Shown here piece by piece: positions 37,186 through 50,900 of a stretch of DNA of 64,000 nucleotides. Source of the stretch: Ichthyophonus hoferi. Its lineage: Eukaryota; Opisthokonta; Ichthyosporea; Ichthyophonida; Ichthyophonidae. Where the stretch lies: assembly GCA_002751075.1 (NCBI GenBank), contig NAOQ01000015.1, positions 1-64,000 on the forward strand, in the 5' to 3' direction. A program made the position numbers and the translations under genes. Every line of letters starts with the position of its first letter. The stretch's first letter is position 1. The notes below the pieces were generated by a model. It made no database searches. It was not told the DNA's origin and saw only the letters and a list, made by a program, of their open reading frames with translations.

Positions 37186-40100
37186 AAGGGTGGCACGAGG
37201 TAGCTGACGGAATACCTTCTTAATAAAACATCTCACTTGGATTTATGCTATTCTTAATTTATTCAGTAGTTATCTTCTTTAAGCAGCAAAAAAATACTAC
37301 AAAAACGTCCGCGATCTTGCAAGACTCCATGCCATATATTTTTCTCCTTACACATCGAATATATGCTAGCCAAGGTCTTTTACGGAAACGAGTTTGTTGA
37401 ACTATTCCCGATTCAAATCAAACACCGTTGTATATAACTGATTGATCGTATTTTCATATAGACTAGAACAATGAATAACGTACCATAAAAAAATCGAAAA
37501 GTTACTTTTGTTGCCAGCAAAGCATTCAACTTGAGGTGGGTCCATTGACCTTCAATTACCATATTGGCGTTTAGCCTGATGCGACTGTAACTAACTCGAT
37601 CTAATGGGAATAAAATCCATCCCTAAAAGGCATGTTGAAAGTGATGTTTGATACTGTTCCTTGAAAAATATAAAGATTCCGATTAACCCCTCAGATTAAC
37701 GTTAATCCGAGATCTATCTAAGATTAATCGACAAATAATCGAAAATGTTTCTGTAAACTAAAGTTGAAATGAAAGTGTACACAGGCTTAATTTCCAGCCC
37801 TAAATATAACGTGACGATTAATTGGCTATTTACAACTGTACACGTGAAAACATCAATTAAGCAGGTCATCGATTCATGTAATTGGTAGTAATTACAGGAT
37901 ATCATTACCCTATGAGATGACTGCGGTTTGTAGTTTGGGAGTTTGGACCACGGAATGGAATGGCATTTTCATCGGTGTTTTCATTTTATTAGTATGAAGC
38001 ACGTGCTTACACCAACTGCAAAAGAGGAGAAAGATGGCTGCCAAGGCCTACGCAGAAATAATAATAAATAAAAAGAACAAGCATATAGAAGCAGAAGTTA
38101 GCTTTAAGATATATGTAGAATGCACCATCAAAAAAACTGGAAATTTATTGTTAACAATGTCTATTTATAGTTTAGCCTTACATGGTGAAATTCAAATAAT
38201 ACGACTTCTGAAGACAAAGGGATAAACTAATGATTATTTATAACATAATGACAATCGAATGAGAAATATAGATTTTTTTGGAGTGATGATGTCATATGTC
38301 CGTATTTGGTATTTCGGAGTCGGTATCTGTATTTTTCACTCAAACAACACCTAAACTCTTATTTTCACTATCTATTCAGTCGGAATACATGTGCATGCCA
38401 ATAATTATTATCAAAGGCACATCTTGATCTGTTTAGACTGGGTAGACTTTGCTAACTTTATAAATTTGGTGGTTTAAATGAAAGGATTAAATGGAACTTC
38501 ACATATAGATCATTACAATGTGCATACATAAATAAAAAATTCTACTAACCCTATATAAAATTTAATTAAATATGTATTTTAGAGGAATATATATATGTGG
38601 AATCCGAGGTAAGACATGTAGTTTTTATGGCTCACAGTCAAATTAATGCTGGATTGAGTCAATGTAAAGGCTCTGAGCTGAACGGCTGACATCACGGCCC
38701 CCAATCGGAATCTAAGCAACGTTATGGCTTTCTCGACCAGAGCGCGATGCGTGCGGTGTTAAACGATATTATTGGCCCGACTAATATTGCGATTGTATTG
38801 AAGAATAATTATTGAAAAACATTTTCACACCCTAATGGTAGCTTCGAGTATTGATTGGTACATTTTCAAGTTGAGGATCATTTTTACTTGTTTGGATTAG
38901 GTGGCAAAAACAAGTAGAGTATGTTGTGATTCTGTTTTCCTGTAATACAATAAATATTTTTAAAATTTAATAAAAAACCCTCATAATTTATGATGGAAAT
39001 AGTTTTATATTTTGTGAAAAAAATTTTTATGTAATTAGAAAAATTACACATTTTGTTTTTACCAACAAAAGTAAGGTTGGTATTGTTCGACACAAATTTA
39101 AACAGTAACATATAATGAACATAAATTATCCTAGTTCATTTTAAAATACTTATAATAAATACTCATTATGTTTATTATCAAATAATTTTTTATATTTGAA
39201 TGTTATATTAAAGCAATGTTTACTGCATTTCACTTGTCATAAAGATAACCCTTTATTTTTTCCTACTCATAAGCACCGTTTGCAACGCCAGAGTCACATG
39301 GTACTAAAAATATGTGATATTAGCTACTGAAGCCACTGATTTGTTAGACAAATTCTATTAATTGTTACGGAGAATGTGTATATACTATGCTAAATTGTAT
39401 TTATTTCAAATCGGTCCTTAATCTCGGGTAGTCGCTCATATTGTTAGCTAACTTATCTTTTAGGCACGCGGTTTGAATACTTTAGCCCAATTAATTGGAT
39501 GTCTCCATTTTATAATATTGTGTTAAAAAGGAATAGCCAGACCTCTTAAGAGTATACTGAATAATATAACGTATATAATCATCTTTAGTAATAGTCTGCG
39601 GATTAAAACCATATTATAACACCAAAGTAAGTATTATACCATTAACTTCACACACATAGTAGTCCTTCTGCTGACCTTTTAAGGAGAGGGTTTAACATTG
39701 TCTTTCTAATTGCTTTTTATTTTTTTTAAAAACTAGTTTGTTGATTAAGGCTTGTTTATATATAGACATCCATTTGCTAAAAAGGTAAACATAATCGTCC
39801 AATGGTACAAGGTTTGCTTCTTACAAACTGATCGATGTGATGTCAATCAATATTATATTACATATAGTATTCCGAGTATTCATTTTTTTTTGCCTAATAT
39901 CAAACATCAATCTAGTTGATTAATACATAAAATTGGTATTTTATTACATAATTCCCATTAAGTTCTGGAACGCAGGTCTATATTTACCCTGTTTAACGTT
40001 ATCGCTCTTCTGTGGCAAGAATAGATTAAATTTATACTCACCAATCGAGCTGTTCTCATCAACTTTAGGACACGTGGAACAAGTGCCATTCATTTAGTTT

Positions 40101-41250
40101 TTTAATGCAATAAATACTTTTATGGAATGATCTGCTTGCATATTTGTCTTGAAATATATATCCCTTTGGATGTTCTCACGGCTTACATGGCTGATCAATT
40201 GTATGTCATTCATATATTAAGCATATTAAATACAATTAAAATTATATTGCAAACGAAATTAATACATATGACACAGTATGCAATACTATATACAAATATG
40301 TGCTAGTAGAGCGTGGGAGGCACAACCACACACTGATGCATAATACTTTACTCGAGGTAACCGGATGAATTCTTGATTAGCATTATATAACGTTCCGATA
40401 TTCAAAAAATCTCAAAACGGAAGGGGGCTGTGGTCAATCTAATCAAAAATCCAAGTAATTGTATTTAATTAGGTTAAAACTTCAGGTCTTGGTTTTCCGG
40501 CAACCGAAAGGAAAACTTCGTTCATTGGTGAGGGTGGGAAAGGTCACTTTATGGCAGAAGTTTTAGTTGTGTCCTTCATACATTAGAAACTTGAAGCGCA
40601 TAATCGGCATAATGGCCTTAATCATACCGTACCAATCATCTGCCTTTATTAATACTGATTTTTAATGTGACTGGGCTAGTGTGACTCCTATTGCATCTCA
40701 GAGTGAGATCTGACGTGAGTGGCATTATTCCAACCCTTGGCGGAGTGAGTTTGGATTTTTAAACCGTACTTAAGATAATCGGATATGATTAGCATGTGAA
40801 ATAAGCCTGGGAGGCAAAATATCCTGGTATGGCTCTTTCATTTAACCCAATAAAATAAAATGAATTAATGTTATAAATATATTAACGAATAAAACATCAA
40901 TATATCACTAGATATCATTTTCCAATCTAGTTCTCGGCCGCATAAGGCTCGAGACTTTCCAGTACAAAACAGTCACCACTGATACCGACAACAAGTTCCA
41001 ATAGCCGAGGGAATAAACTAGGTAGGCCTCCTACTTTGTTTTCTACTCTCTGTGACGTTCAGCTTCACCTTACTTATTATATATAAGCGTTTGCAAATTG
41101 CATCGTACCATTGTACTATGCATTGCATTCCATCTTGTATTGCTTCCAAGAAAATGTGGTCATCATTCATTTGTTTCACGTTTCATTACGTTACATCATT
41201 TGAGTGAGCATTGAAATGAGCTAGTGCCTGTATCAAAAACTTCCTGCGTA
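37186..41250. other. intergenic DNA upstream of CAD
   Basis: No gene is supported. A 63-codon frame at 38034-38225 begins in a good initiation context (AAAGATGGCTGCC), but its later residues look random and no splice partner was found. The rest is AT-rich with short frames only. Confidence 0.45.
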
Positions 41251-41253
41251 ATG

Positions 41254-41360
41254 TGCATGGCATAACACGTGGAGTCTACATCGATATAATTACTTTACTT
41301 GCATGACATAATACCTGGAGTCTACATTATAACTATCTTGCTTGCATGACATTTCACCTT
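41254..41360 (+). repeat. tandem repeat 150-260 bp upstream of the CAD start
   Basis: A unit of about 43-46 bp beginning TGCATGRCATAA is present at 41254, 41300 and (partial) 41343. Shared words are TGCATGACAT, GGAGTCTACAT and AATTACT/ATAACTATCTT. It lies in the presumed CAD promoter or 5' UTR, so it could carry repeated regulatory sites, but nothing identifies a factor. Confidence 0.65.
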
Positions 41361-41511
41361 GCCTAAAAGATGATAATTATATTATGTAAGAACTAACGCC
41401 CGGTTGTAATTTAAACGAGGCATGAAGTAATCTCCTTTCGACAACGGCTGTGTGACATTATTTTTTACAATTATAAACCAAAATTTCATTTACTATACTA
41501 GATTCGCTACC

Positions 41512-44500
41512 ATGGTGTTTAATTCTGAGGCTTTGGTGAGAGCGACACTCATTTTGGAGGATGGGACCCGTTATGAGGGCTATTCCTTTGGTGCTCAACG
41601 CTCTGTTGCTGGAGAGGCCGTATTTCAAACAGGTAGCGATGGAAAACCGGCGATGTTTCTGTTTATGTTAAGCTTCGTTTTTATTTTTTTATTTTTCTGT
41701 TATTAAATAGACCTACTTATACCATTTATTTGTCTTAGATACCCTACATTTTCTGTTTATTTCTCTGTCCCTCATTCTTGTTTGCATCTTCATTTGCTAT
41801 TCAATATACTTGCTTTGTTTCTCTCTATTCTACAGCGTCTTTTATTTTTTCTTATTGTTTGATTGTTCTTTTTACTTAATACGACACTGCTTTCCATTAT
41901 TATTTATCTTCATCCTTGTTTTTTTGGGTTCCTATATATACCTAAACCAGAACTCTCAGGTCTTGTATTTCTTGTTCTGATCACGTTTAAATACACCTTA
42001 ATTTCAGGCATGGTTGGATACCCTGAGGGTATAACAGACCCATCTTACGAGGGCCAAATCCTGACCCTGACCTTCCCTCTCCTCGGAAACTACGGTGTTC
42101 CGGGTACTGACATTGACTACAATGGCCTCCCTAAGCTGTTTGAGTCCAACCGTATTCATATTGCCGCCCTGGTGTGCCAGGTATGCCCCCTTTTCTTATA
42201 ATCATATTCCGTTATGAGCATGCATTACCCATAATTTCCAAATTGTTTATTAGCCTGGTAAATAAGTATGGACAAACAATATCAATAGCTATTTAGAGAT
42301 GAATTCTTTGAAATCTCTTGCCACAGATAAATCACTAATGGATTATACAACCACATATTCACCTATTCCCTCTATAAATCTACTATACAGGACTACTCCT
42401 TCCATTACTCCCACTGGGCTGCAGTGCAGTCTCTTTCTCAATGGTTGGTGAAGGAGAACGTGCCTGCCATCTTTGGAGTAGACACCAGGGCTCTCACTAT
42501 GCGCCTGAGACAGAAGGGTTCTACCTTGGCAAAAATCATTGTGGGTGATACTGATGAGAACAGCGTACCTTTCTGTGATCCCAACCAGATGAACCTGGTA
42601 GCCAAAGGTATGTGTGTGCCTGTTTTTACTTGACTTTACTTGATATATGTGTGATAATATTTGTTTATAAACTTAAAATTATTCAGTAAATGCAAATTCT
42701 CATTGTAAATTAAAGCTTTAGCATGTCCTTTCCCTCCTATACCCTTAGTCCTTCCTTATGAACCCAGATATTGACTGAGATATGGGGTGGGGTGCGATAC
42801 AGTGTCCAGGAATGATGTCCGGGTTTATCAGCCTGCCCCCAACACCTCTAAGAATGTGAAGATTATCGCCGTAGATGTGGGCATGGTAAGTGCTAGGGCG
42901 ATATTCTAAATATATAGATGGGTCTTTATTCCGGATACGATCAAGTTACTGTGTGGCTACCTCGCAAGCATCCAAATTCATTGACATCACATCTGGTGTT
43001 TATGTTACTGTAGCTCTTCTCACAGATTGTATGTAGATCACTTTTCCTTACTGTTTTTGTATTTAAAGAATGCTACTTACAAACATTTTTTCATGTCACA
43101 GAAATACAATCAGATTCGTTGCTTTACAGAAAGAGGAGTAGAGCTGACAGTGGTTCCTTGGGACTACGATTTCACCAAAGAAATGGACAAGTACGACGGT
43201 GTTTTCCTGAGGTAAGCCAACAAGAGTTGCAGGGCACTATATTATGAAGTCTAATAATATATTATATTCTAATTCATTTTCAATTTTAGTCTTCAAGAAC
43301 CATGAGCTTGTAGGGCCAATCTAATATTCAACCATTATAGTGTTTGATCCGACAGTGAGCCATTAACTAGTAGTGCAGATCTTATGAACACATTCCTTAG
43401 CATTGGTAGACCAAACAAATTTTTAAAGATTATGTGCTATAAATTAGAAACACAGGCTGAGCGCTGGCTCGACAAACAGGCCTTATGAGATTATGCATGC
43501 GTAGCGTAGCGCTATCTTGTAGATGAATTTATTTGATTACTTTTTTTATGAAGTATTTACTCCGAGGTGCTTTATTGCCTATCGGTGTGATCATGAAATA
43601 AGTACTGATTATAAATGATTAATATAGCAATGGCCCCGGCGACCCGACCATGTGCAAGCCCACAATTGAAAACATCAGAAAGGCCCTCCAGGGATCCAAG
43701 CCCATCTTTGGGTATGTGCCTTTATTCTATACTTCCTCCATATATATGTATATACTATCAAGGATTGCGTACCTATTTCGCTTCTAGGCCTTACGGGGAA
43801 GTGGGAATAGCATACTTGTATGCTTTTTGATACATATATACATTTAGGTATGCATATATTTCTTTATAACCAGCTCATAAAAAGTATTCTTGATAGACAG
43901 TGGGATATAGGACTGGCACATCTTGCAGTGACTTACATCGGATGAACCAACAAAAAAAAAAGACAACCTTTCCAAAGTCATGCCTATACAGGCATATGAA
44001 TTCTTTCATTGCGCCCTTGGGATCAGATCAAATGCACTGCCCATTAGGCCCCCTAAAACCCTATCTATCTGCATTATCACTAACCCTTCTATTCCCCACT
44101 CCACCTCAGTATCTGCTTGGGTCACCAGCTGTTGTCTCTTGCATCAGGCGCGGTTACCCAAAAGCTCAAATTTGGCAACCGTGGCCATAACATTCCTTGC
44201 ATCGACATGCGTAGTGGTCGTTGCTACATTACTACACAGGTGTGTTTGGGGAGGTGTCAATACTTGTACTAATGGTAGTTGGGCGGGGTGTGGAGAGATG
44301 GTTTTGGACACTGATTTCCCTGCTTGATTGATTATAACGTCACTCATTTAATTTAATATGTCAATGCTTTCTTTTTGAAGAAATTTTTTTGTTATGTTCT
44401 ACCTATTAGACTTTCCGTCTATATATATATGTATTCATGAACTACTACCTAGATTTCCTGTTCTACTGAACATTACACGATTGGTGAAGGAAGGTTGATG

Positions 44501-44913
44501 CGTGATATATAATATTCTCTCATTCCTTTCTAGTTATTCATGATTCGCATGGATTGTGTTTAAACTTCATATAATCCCTACAGAATCACGGTTATGTGGT
44601 AGATGTGAACTCTCTGACCAGTGGATGGCAACCACTGTTTATCAATGCCAACGACGACACGAACGAGGGTATCTACAACACTGAGAAGCCTTTCTTCAGT
44701 GTTCAGTTCCACCCCGAGTCCACCCCTGGCCCCAGAGACACAGAGTATCTGTTTGACGTCTTCATTGACATGTGCATCAACAAGCTGCCCACCCTGCCTG
44801 CACCAGTGTCCATCATCAAGACTGAGCGTGTTAAGGTCAACAAGGTCCTGGTGTTGGGGTCTGGCGGTCTGTCCATTGGCCAGGCTGGTGAATTCGATTA
44901 CTCTGGCTCTCAG
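41512..44913 (+). CDS. CAD: CAD glutaminase (GATase) domain exons 1-8
   Basis: Exons: 41512-41632, 42008-42180, 42391-42607, 42803-42885, 43102-43211, 43628-43711, 44110-44239, 44584-44913. They encode residues 1-416. The class I amidotransferase signature is intact: NGPGDP, ICLGHQL with nucleophile Cys265, and QFHPE with His349 and Glu351. Ammonia released from glutamine passes to the synthetase. The linker to the synthetase ([20 protein letters not shown]) is short; the human linker carries a proline-directed MAP-kinase threonine in a longer loop, and no TP or SP is seen here. Exon 8 already contains the start of the synthetase ([20 protein letters not shown]). Confidence 0.93.
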
Positions 44914-47900
44914 GTTAGTTTTCTAAAACATCTGATTATACAATAGAAATGGATTTTCTGTTTATTGTGTCGATAGGTCAAACACATACATGTTCACAGA
45001 TGGGATTGTAAATATACCGCTGACATTACCTTACAATAAAGTTGTCACCTTAAAAACCTATTATTATTTATTCCTTTATACCTAGTGTGTTAGTGTAGAA
45101 GCAGGATTTGGGTTTAGTCGACATTTTAAGATGTCGGTACAGAAGATTTATCTAACAGCTATAATTATTTACCCGGTTCCTTGTCTATGTGCAGTGTATC
45201 AAGGCTCTTAAGGAGGAGGGTATCACTACAGTGCTCATCAATCCCAATATCGCCACCATCCAGACATCTAAGGGTAGGTGCCTTATACCATACAATCAAT
45301 CTTGTTTTGGTTATTTGAAGGTCCTCTTATAGCCCGTTAAGGATATTAGTTTTGATGTTACTATTTAGGAATATGACGAAGCCGCAAAGTTTATAATGAC
45401 ATATACGCATTTAGCTAGCAGATTGAGGAGGTGTTGCAGTGAGTTGGTATGCTCGATGTATGTTGTGACCGAGGCCTAAATATATATCAATGGCTAGATA
45501 GAAGCAGGATATTTAAGTATATGTGGTGGTTGAGATGGTTCATGACAGGTCGTTGTTATTTCATATTAGTTTCCAGTTGATTAATATAATAAAAACGCTT
45601 ACAGGTTTAGCAGACAAGGTGTATTTCCTGCCTGTTACACCCGAATACGTTTTGAAGGCAAGTATTTAGTCTCTGGCTATGTTTTTTTCCTGTGGCCCTT
45701 GAGTAGTATATATGTATGATGCTCTATTTAAAATACGAAAGTATATGCTCATTTAGTAGAACTGGAAAAAGCCCTCTAATAATATTTACTGAATAGTAGC
45801 TTATGTCTACTAAGCCAGGGTGTATGTCAATGCTTTTTATGTATTCAATCACCTTCTTTCTTCTTTATCTGCCCGTCAATTCTTCGGTGCTAGATTACAT
45901 GCATGCATGTATATCAACAACTGACCCTATGAATACATTATACAGGTGGTTGAGCACGAGCAGCCCGACGGTATCTTGGTAACCTTTGGTGGCCAGACCG
46001 CCCTCAACTGTGCCATCCAGATCAAGGACGACCTGATCAAGGCCGGGGTCAGGGTGCTGGGTACCCCTATTGAGGTTATCATGTGGACTGAGGTTTGTCT
46101 TCCGCCTTACCTTTCTCTTCCCCCTCGCAATAAGTTTACATGAATTATACGATTGTACGATTGCTCTGTCGCCTAGCCATAGCCACTCTGAATGAATATC
46201 TCTTTGTTATCCCTGTAGCGGAGGACTAGGCTGCTAGTGCTATCTGCTGCATGGTTGAAATGTACTGCGATTTGATGAAAACACCATGACATCCTAACTG
46301 TAGTAGAGATTAGACGATTTGGCTGTACTCTCAAATATTATGATGTGCATGCAGTCCATACCAGTCAAAGTCAATCCATCTGCCTAATGTTTTTATCTTC
46401 TAGCTACACTCCAGTACTAACTCTAAACTTGCAGGATCGTGAGCTGTTTGCTGAAAAGATGGCGGAGATTGACGAGCACTGTGCCATATCCGCTGCCGCC
46501 ACCACTGTAGAAGAGGCCATTGAAGTCGTAAGTTTTCACTTGGATTGCTGATTGTTATGGTTATATTTTATTTCTGGTATTGGCTAAAGTGAAATTGGAA
46601 ATAATTGACTAATTGACTTCACAGGCACCTATTTGTGGATAGGAGAAATGATCCATGCAGGCATTGTTTCTTAGCATAGAATAAAGAGACGTATATATAG
46701 AGTCCAGTAAATATATGGACCCACCTGTGCCCCTTAATACGTGTTCTCAACACAGTCACTTATTTTACAGGCCCACTGCACATACTAAAATACACATCGT
46801 ACTATACATCATATGCAATTACAATAAACCATATTGGCAAGTGTATTAGAACAATCATCAAGTCATATGCAGTTTTGTATTTTTAGACTATAATACAATA
46901 CTTGTTTTCTTCACTCTTTCCTTATTATTTAAATTTACTGATATGTCCTTTCACCCGCAACCTCCACCCTCAGGCCCACAACATCACTGGATACCCTGTA
47001 ATCTGTAGAGCTGCCTTCACCCTGGGTGGACTGGGCAGTGGCTTTGCCGACAATGACGAGGAGTTGAGGGCTCTTGTTGAACAAGCTCTGTCATCTTCCC
47101 CCCAGGTGTTGATTGAAAAATCCATGAAGGGCTGGAAGGAAGTAGAGTACGAGGTGGTTCGTGATGCCTATGACAACTGCATCACTGTGTGTAATATGGA
47201 GAACTTCGACCCTCTGGGCATTCACACCGGTGACTCTATTGTTGTTGCTCCTTCTCAGACGGTGAGTGTGTAAGCATGCATATATATCTTGTAGAGATTA
47301 TTGGCACACATGTGGTTATTATATACGAGTGGGAGGGGTCAGATGGACGTGATTTAATTTAATTGTGATTGGACTGATGTCAGCTGGACGGTCTGGCTAA
47401 GCAATGCGCTACGCGTGTCAGTGGTCAACTTCCTGTATGACATCACATTGCCTATACATATACATATATTGCAATTCCATTGTTTAGAATCTTTTTCTGA
47501 TCATGTATATCTGTATGTTGTGTATTTTAACCTCCTCCGTCTCCCTATATGATGCTATACTGACGCTATAAATAACAGCTGAGTGACCGCGAATTCCATA
47601 TGCTCCGTGACACTGCCATTAAGACCATCCGTCACCTTGGTGTAATAGGAGAGTGCAATATCCAGTATGCGCTCAATCCCGAGTCCGAGGAATACTGCAT
47701 CATCGAGGTGCGCTTTCATGTTAACCCTGTTTTGCTATACTATACCATTGGCATATATAAAAGAACATTTAATGCTGTTTGTAGACGTTTGTGTTCTCAA
47801 TAGTATCCAGAAAGAGACTATAAAGTTTAGGTTAATCCACATCATCACGAGTGACATTCTTTTCGGTAATTATCATAGTACTTAGGCAATATTTACCATA

Positions 47901-50900
47901 TTTCTGTTGGGATCAGCGGGTTTATAGAAATGTCCCATAAGATAATCCTGGCCTCCAGTCTTGGGGTGTAAAAACAAAGTAGTCAACTTAGACAGTCAAT
48001 TAGTTATAATCATATGCCTCTATTTACTAACTGTAGACGTCTATGTATATCTACAGGTCAATGCCCGTTTGTCTCGTTCATCTGCGCTTGCTTCCAAGGC
48101 TACCGGCTATCCTCTAGCCTTTGTGGCTGCCAAGTTGGCCCTGGGCATTCCCTTGACCGAGATTAAGAACCAGGTCACCAAGGTCACCTGTGCCTGCTTC
48201 GAGCCCAGGTTAGTATAGCGTCTTCAATATTTATACAACCATCGTTATGGGGGTTGTCTAGAAGGGGATAGGACAGAGGCTTTTAGTATTGGGCCCTACA
48301 TTTTCCTTGATATATGTCGATGACTATACCAGTGATATTGTACTTAAGGTGTCAATACAACATGTGTAAAGACAACATATACATCAAATAAGGCGACTGT
48401 CACGTATACGTATGTCTCAACTTGCCCCTCCCTTGCAGTCTCGATTACTGCATTGTCAAGATTCCTCGTTGGGACTTGAGCAAGTTCTCTCGCGTGGACA
48501 ACAGGGTTGGGTCAGCCATGAAGAGGTATTTATTGCTACTCTCCACATGCCCCAAAATGCATCTATATATTTTTACACACTATGCCTTATACATCCATCA
48601 CCTATATTTTTGGTGTGTATTAATATTATTATGGCCCAATCATCTTACAGTGTGGGCGAGGTGATGTCAATTGGTCGCACCTTCGAGGAGGCTATTCAAA
48701 GGGCTATTCGTTGTGTGGATGACAAGCTGGCTGGGTTCCAGCCCCAGGATGCCAAACTCGTCGAGTAAGTATCTATCTTATCTTTCTCTCTCTCTCTTTG
48801 CACATGTATAGTCTGGTCTGGGGTTACTAATGAATATACAATGTGCCTGACTTTACTTTAGTGGGAAAATAAACGTGTTGCGACAAGAATGATACGGAAT
48901 GATAGTTTATATATATAGCAGGAGACTGCAGGCTAAAAGGAGTGTATGTCCCAACCCTTAAAACATAAAACATAAAACATATGCATGGGTCTAGTTACTT
49001 TTCTATACAGCATTTTCCCGTCTGAATCCTGATTTTTCACCCTGTTGTTCTATATAGCATTGAGGAGATCGACAATGCCCTGGTGAACGCCACAGATAAG
49101 CGACTCTTTGTGGTGGCTACTGCCCTGAATCTGGGATATACAGTGGAGCGTATTCACGAATTGACCAAGATTGATCTTTGGTTCCTCCAAAAGCTCCAGC
49201 GTCTGAACTTATACAGGGTATGTATGTATATGTATATGGTATACCTTCCAAGTACAGGAGTGTGACAGAAGGGAATCAACAGGAGCGGTGTTAAGTAGTG
49301 ATGTTAGAAATACGTTGCTAATGCTGCTCTGTCAACTTCACAGAAAGAAATGAAGCAACACACGCCCGCCACATTTACAGTTGGGATGCTTCTCAAGGCT
49401 AAGAAGTTAGGGTTCAGTGATCGTCAGATCGGCTCCTTCATCAACACCGCTGAGCTGGCCATCCACCAGATGCGTACTGAAAATAGTATGTGCTCTGTTG
49501 GCTTGTGTTGTAGTTGTAAACATTGTTTATATGCATCGTGTTGTTGCTTTAGACTATCTCTGATTCTTAAGAGAATTTAGCTACTGTATTAGAAATTGAA
49601 GTCTTGATTATACTTTTATTGGCTCCATGCGACCTCTTCCCAACCTGACCACCACCGCCCCTTCTGCACCTTCTCTCTCTCTGGCCACCCTATAGACATC
49701 ATGCCATGGATCAAGCAGATTGATACTGTGGCAGCCGAGTTCCCCGCCCAGACTAACTATCTTTACTGCACCTACAATGCCAATACCCACGATGTTGAAT
49801 TTAACGAACATGGTGTATTGGTTCTTGGAAGCGGCGTGTACCGCATTGGCTCCAGTGTGGAGTTTGATTGGTGTGCTGTCCGTGGTATGTGACGTGTTCT
49901 TACCTATGTGTTATGATAGGCCTATACACTAATTAAAATATAGTAGTGTATTGGTTTGCTATATATGTTATATTAGAATTATGGGTTGGATAAATGTTTG
50001 CATATTTATATATATATATATATATCCGATTAGTTTGGCATGGCTTATTTTTGTGAGGCTCAAACCAACAGTAAAGATTTATATAGGAACAATTACAATT
50101 GTATTGGATGCATTCCAGTGTTTATGTATTGACTATGTAGAAATTTAAATGTGCTTGAAACCGTTTTAGTATTTGCCGAGTATACTATACTGTTAACCAA
50201 TGGTGTCTGGGGCTCTACAGCGGTGCGTACCCTCAGGGCCGAGGGCATCAAAACCATCATGCTTAACTACAATCCCGAGACCGTCTCCACTGATTATGAT
50301 GAAGTAAGGATAATACCCATATATATATATATTCTCCTGCCCCTTGTTTCTAGTCTCTCCCATATCCTTTTAAAGTATCTATGTGAGATTATTTAAATGA
50401 TTCAAGGTAGCAATATAATATATATACATAATATATATAAGGCTTGTAAATACATGACTAACCACACGTTTTCATCGGATATAGGTTGATAGATTGTACT
50501 TTGGCGATATCTCATTGGAGACCGTTCTGGACATTTATACCCTAGAGACTAGTGCCGGTGTCCTATTGGCCATGGGTGGACAGGTATGTATATATGTTAT
50601 GCATATATGCATACACTCAAGTGTTTGTTATTAATTGTAAAAGGACGTAGGCAAGGTGGCTTTGTTGCTCTGACATATATATGTGTAGTGCATACCTAGT
50701 CAATGATAAGATTCAATATTCACAGATCATCATCACTTAAAAAGGTACAGTAGGGGTAATAGTAATATAGGCAGTCGTAGCTAGAGCAGTCAACCACCAC
50801 AGTTTCTTACTTCTTAAGAATGTCCTTGCAGGTACCCAACAATATTGCTATAGCCCTTCATCGCTGCCACGTCAAGATCCTGGGCACATCCCCAGTGAAT

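Noticed and set aside
38034-38225. 63-codon frame with good start context as a small gene
   Set aside because: Only the initiation context is attractive; residues after about 15 look like random AT-rich translation and no downstream exon was found.
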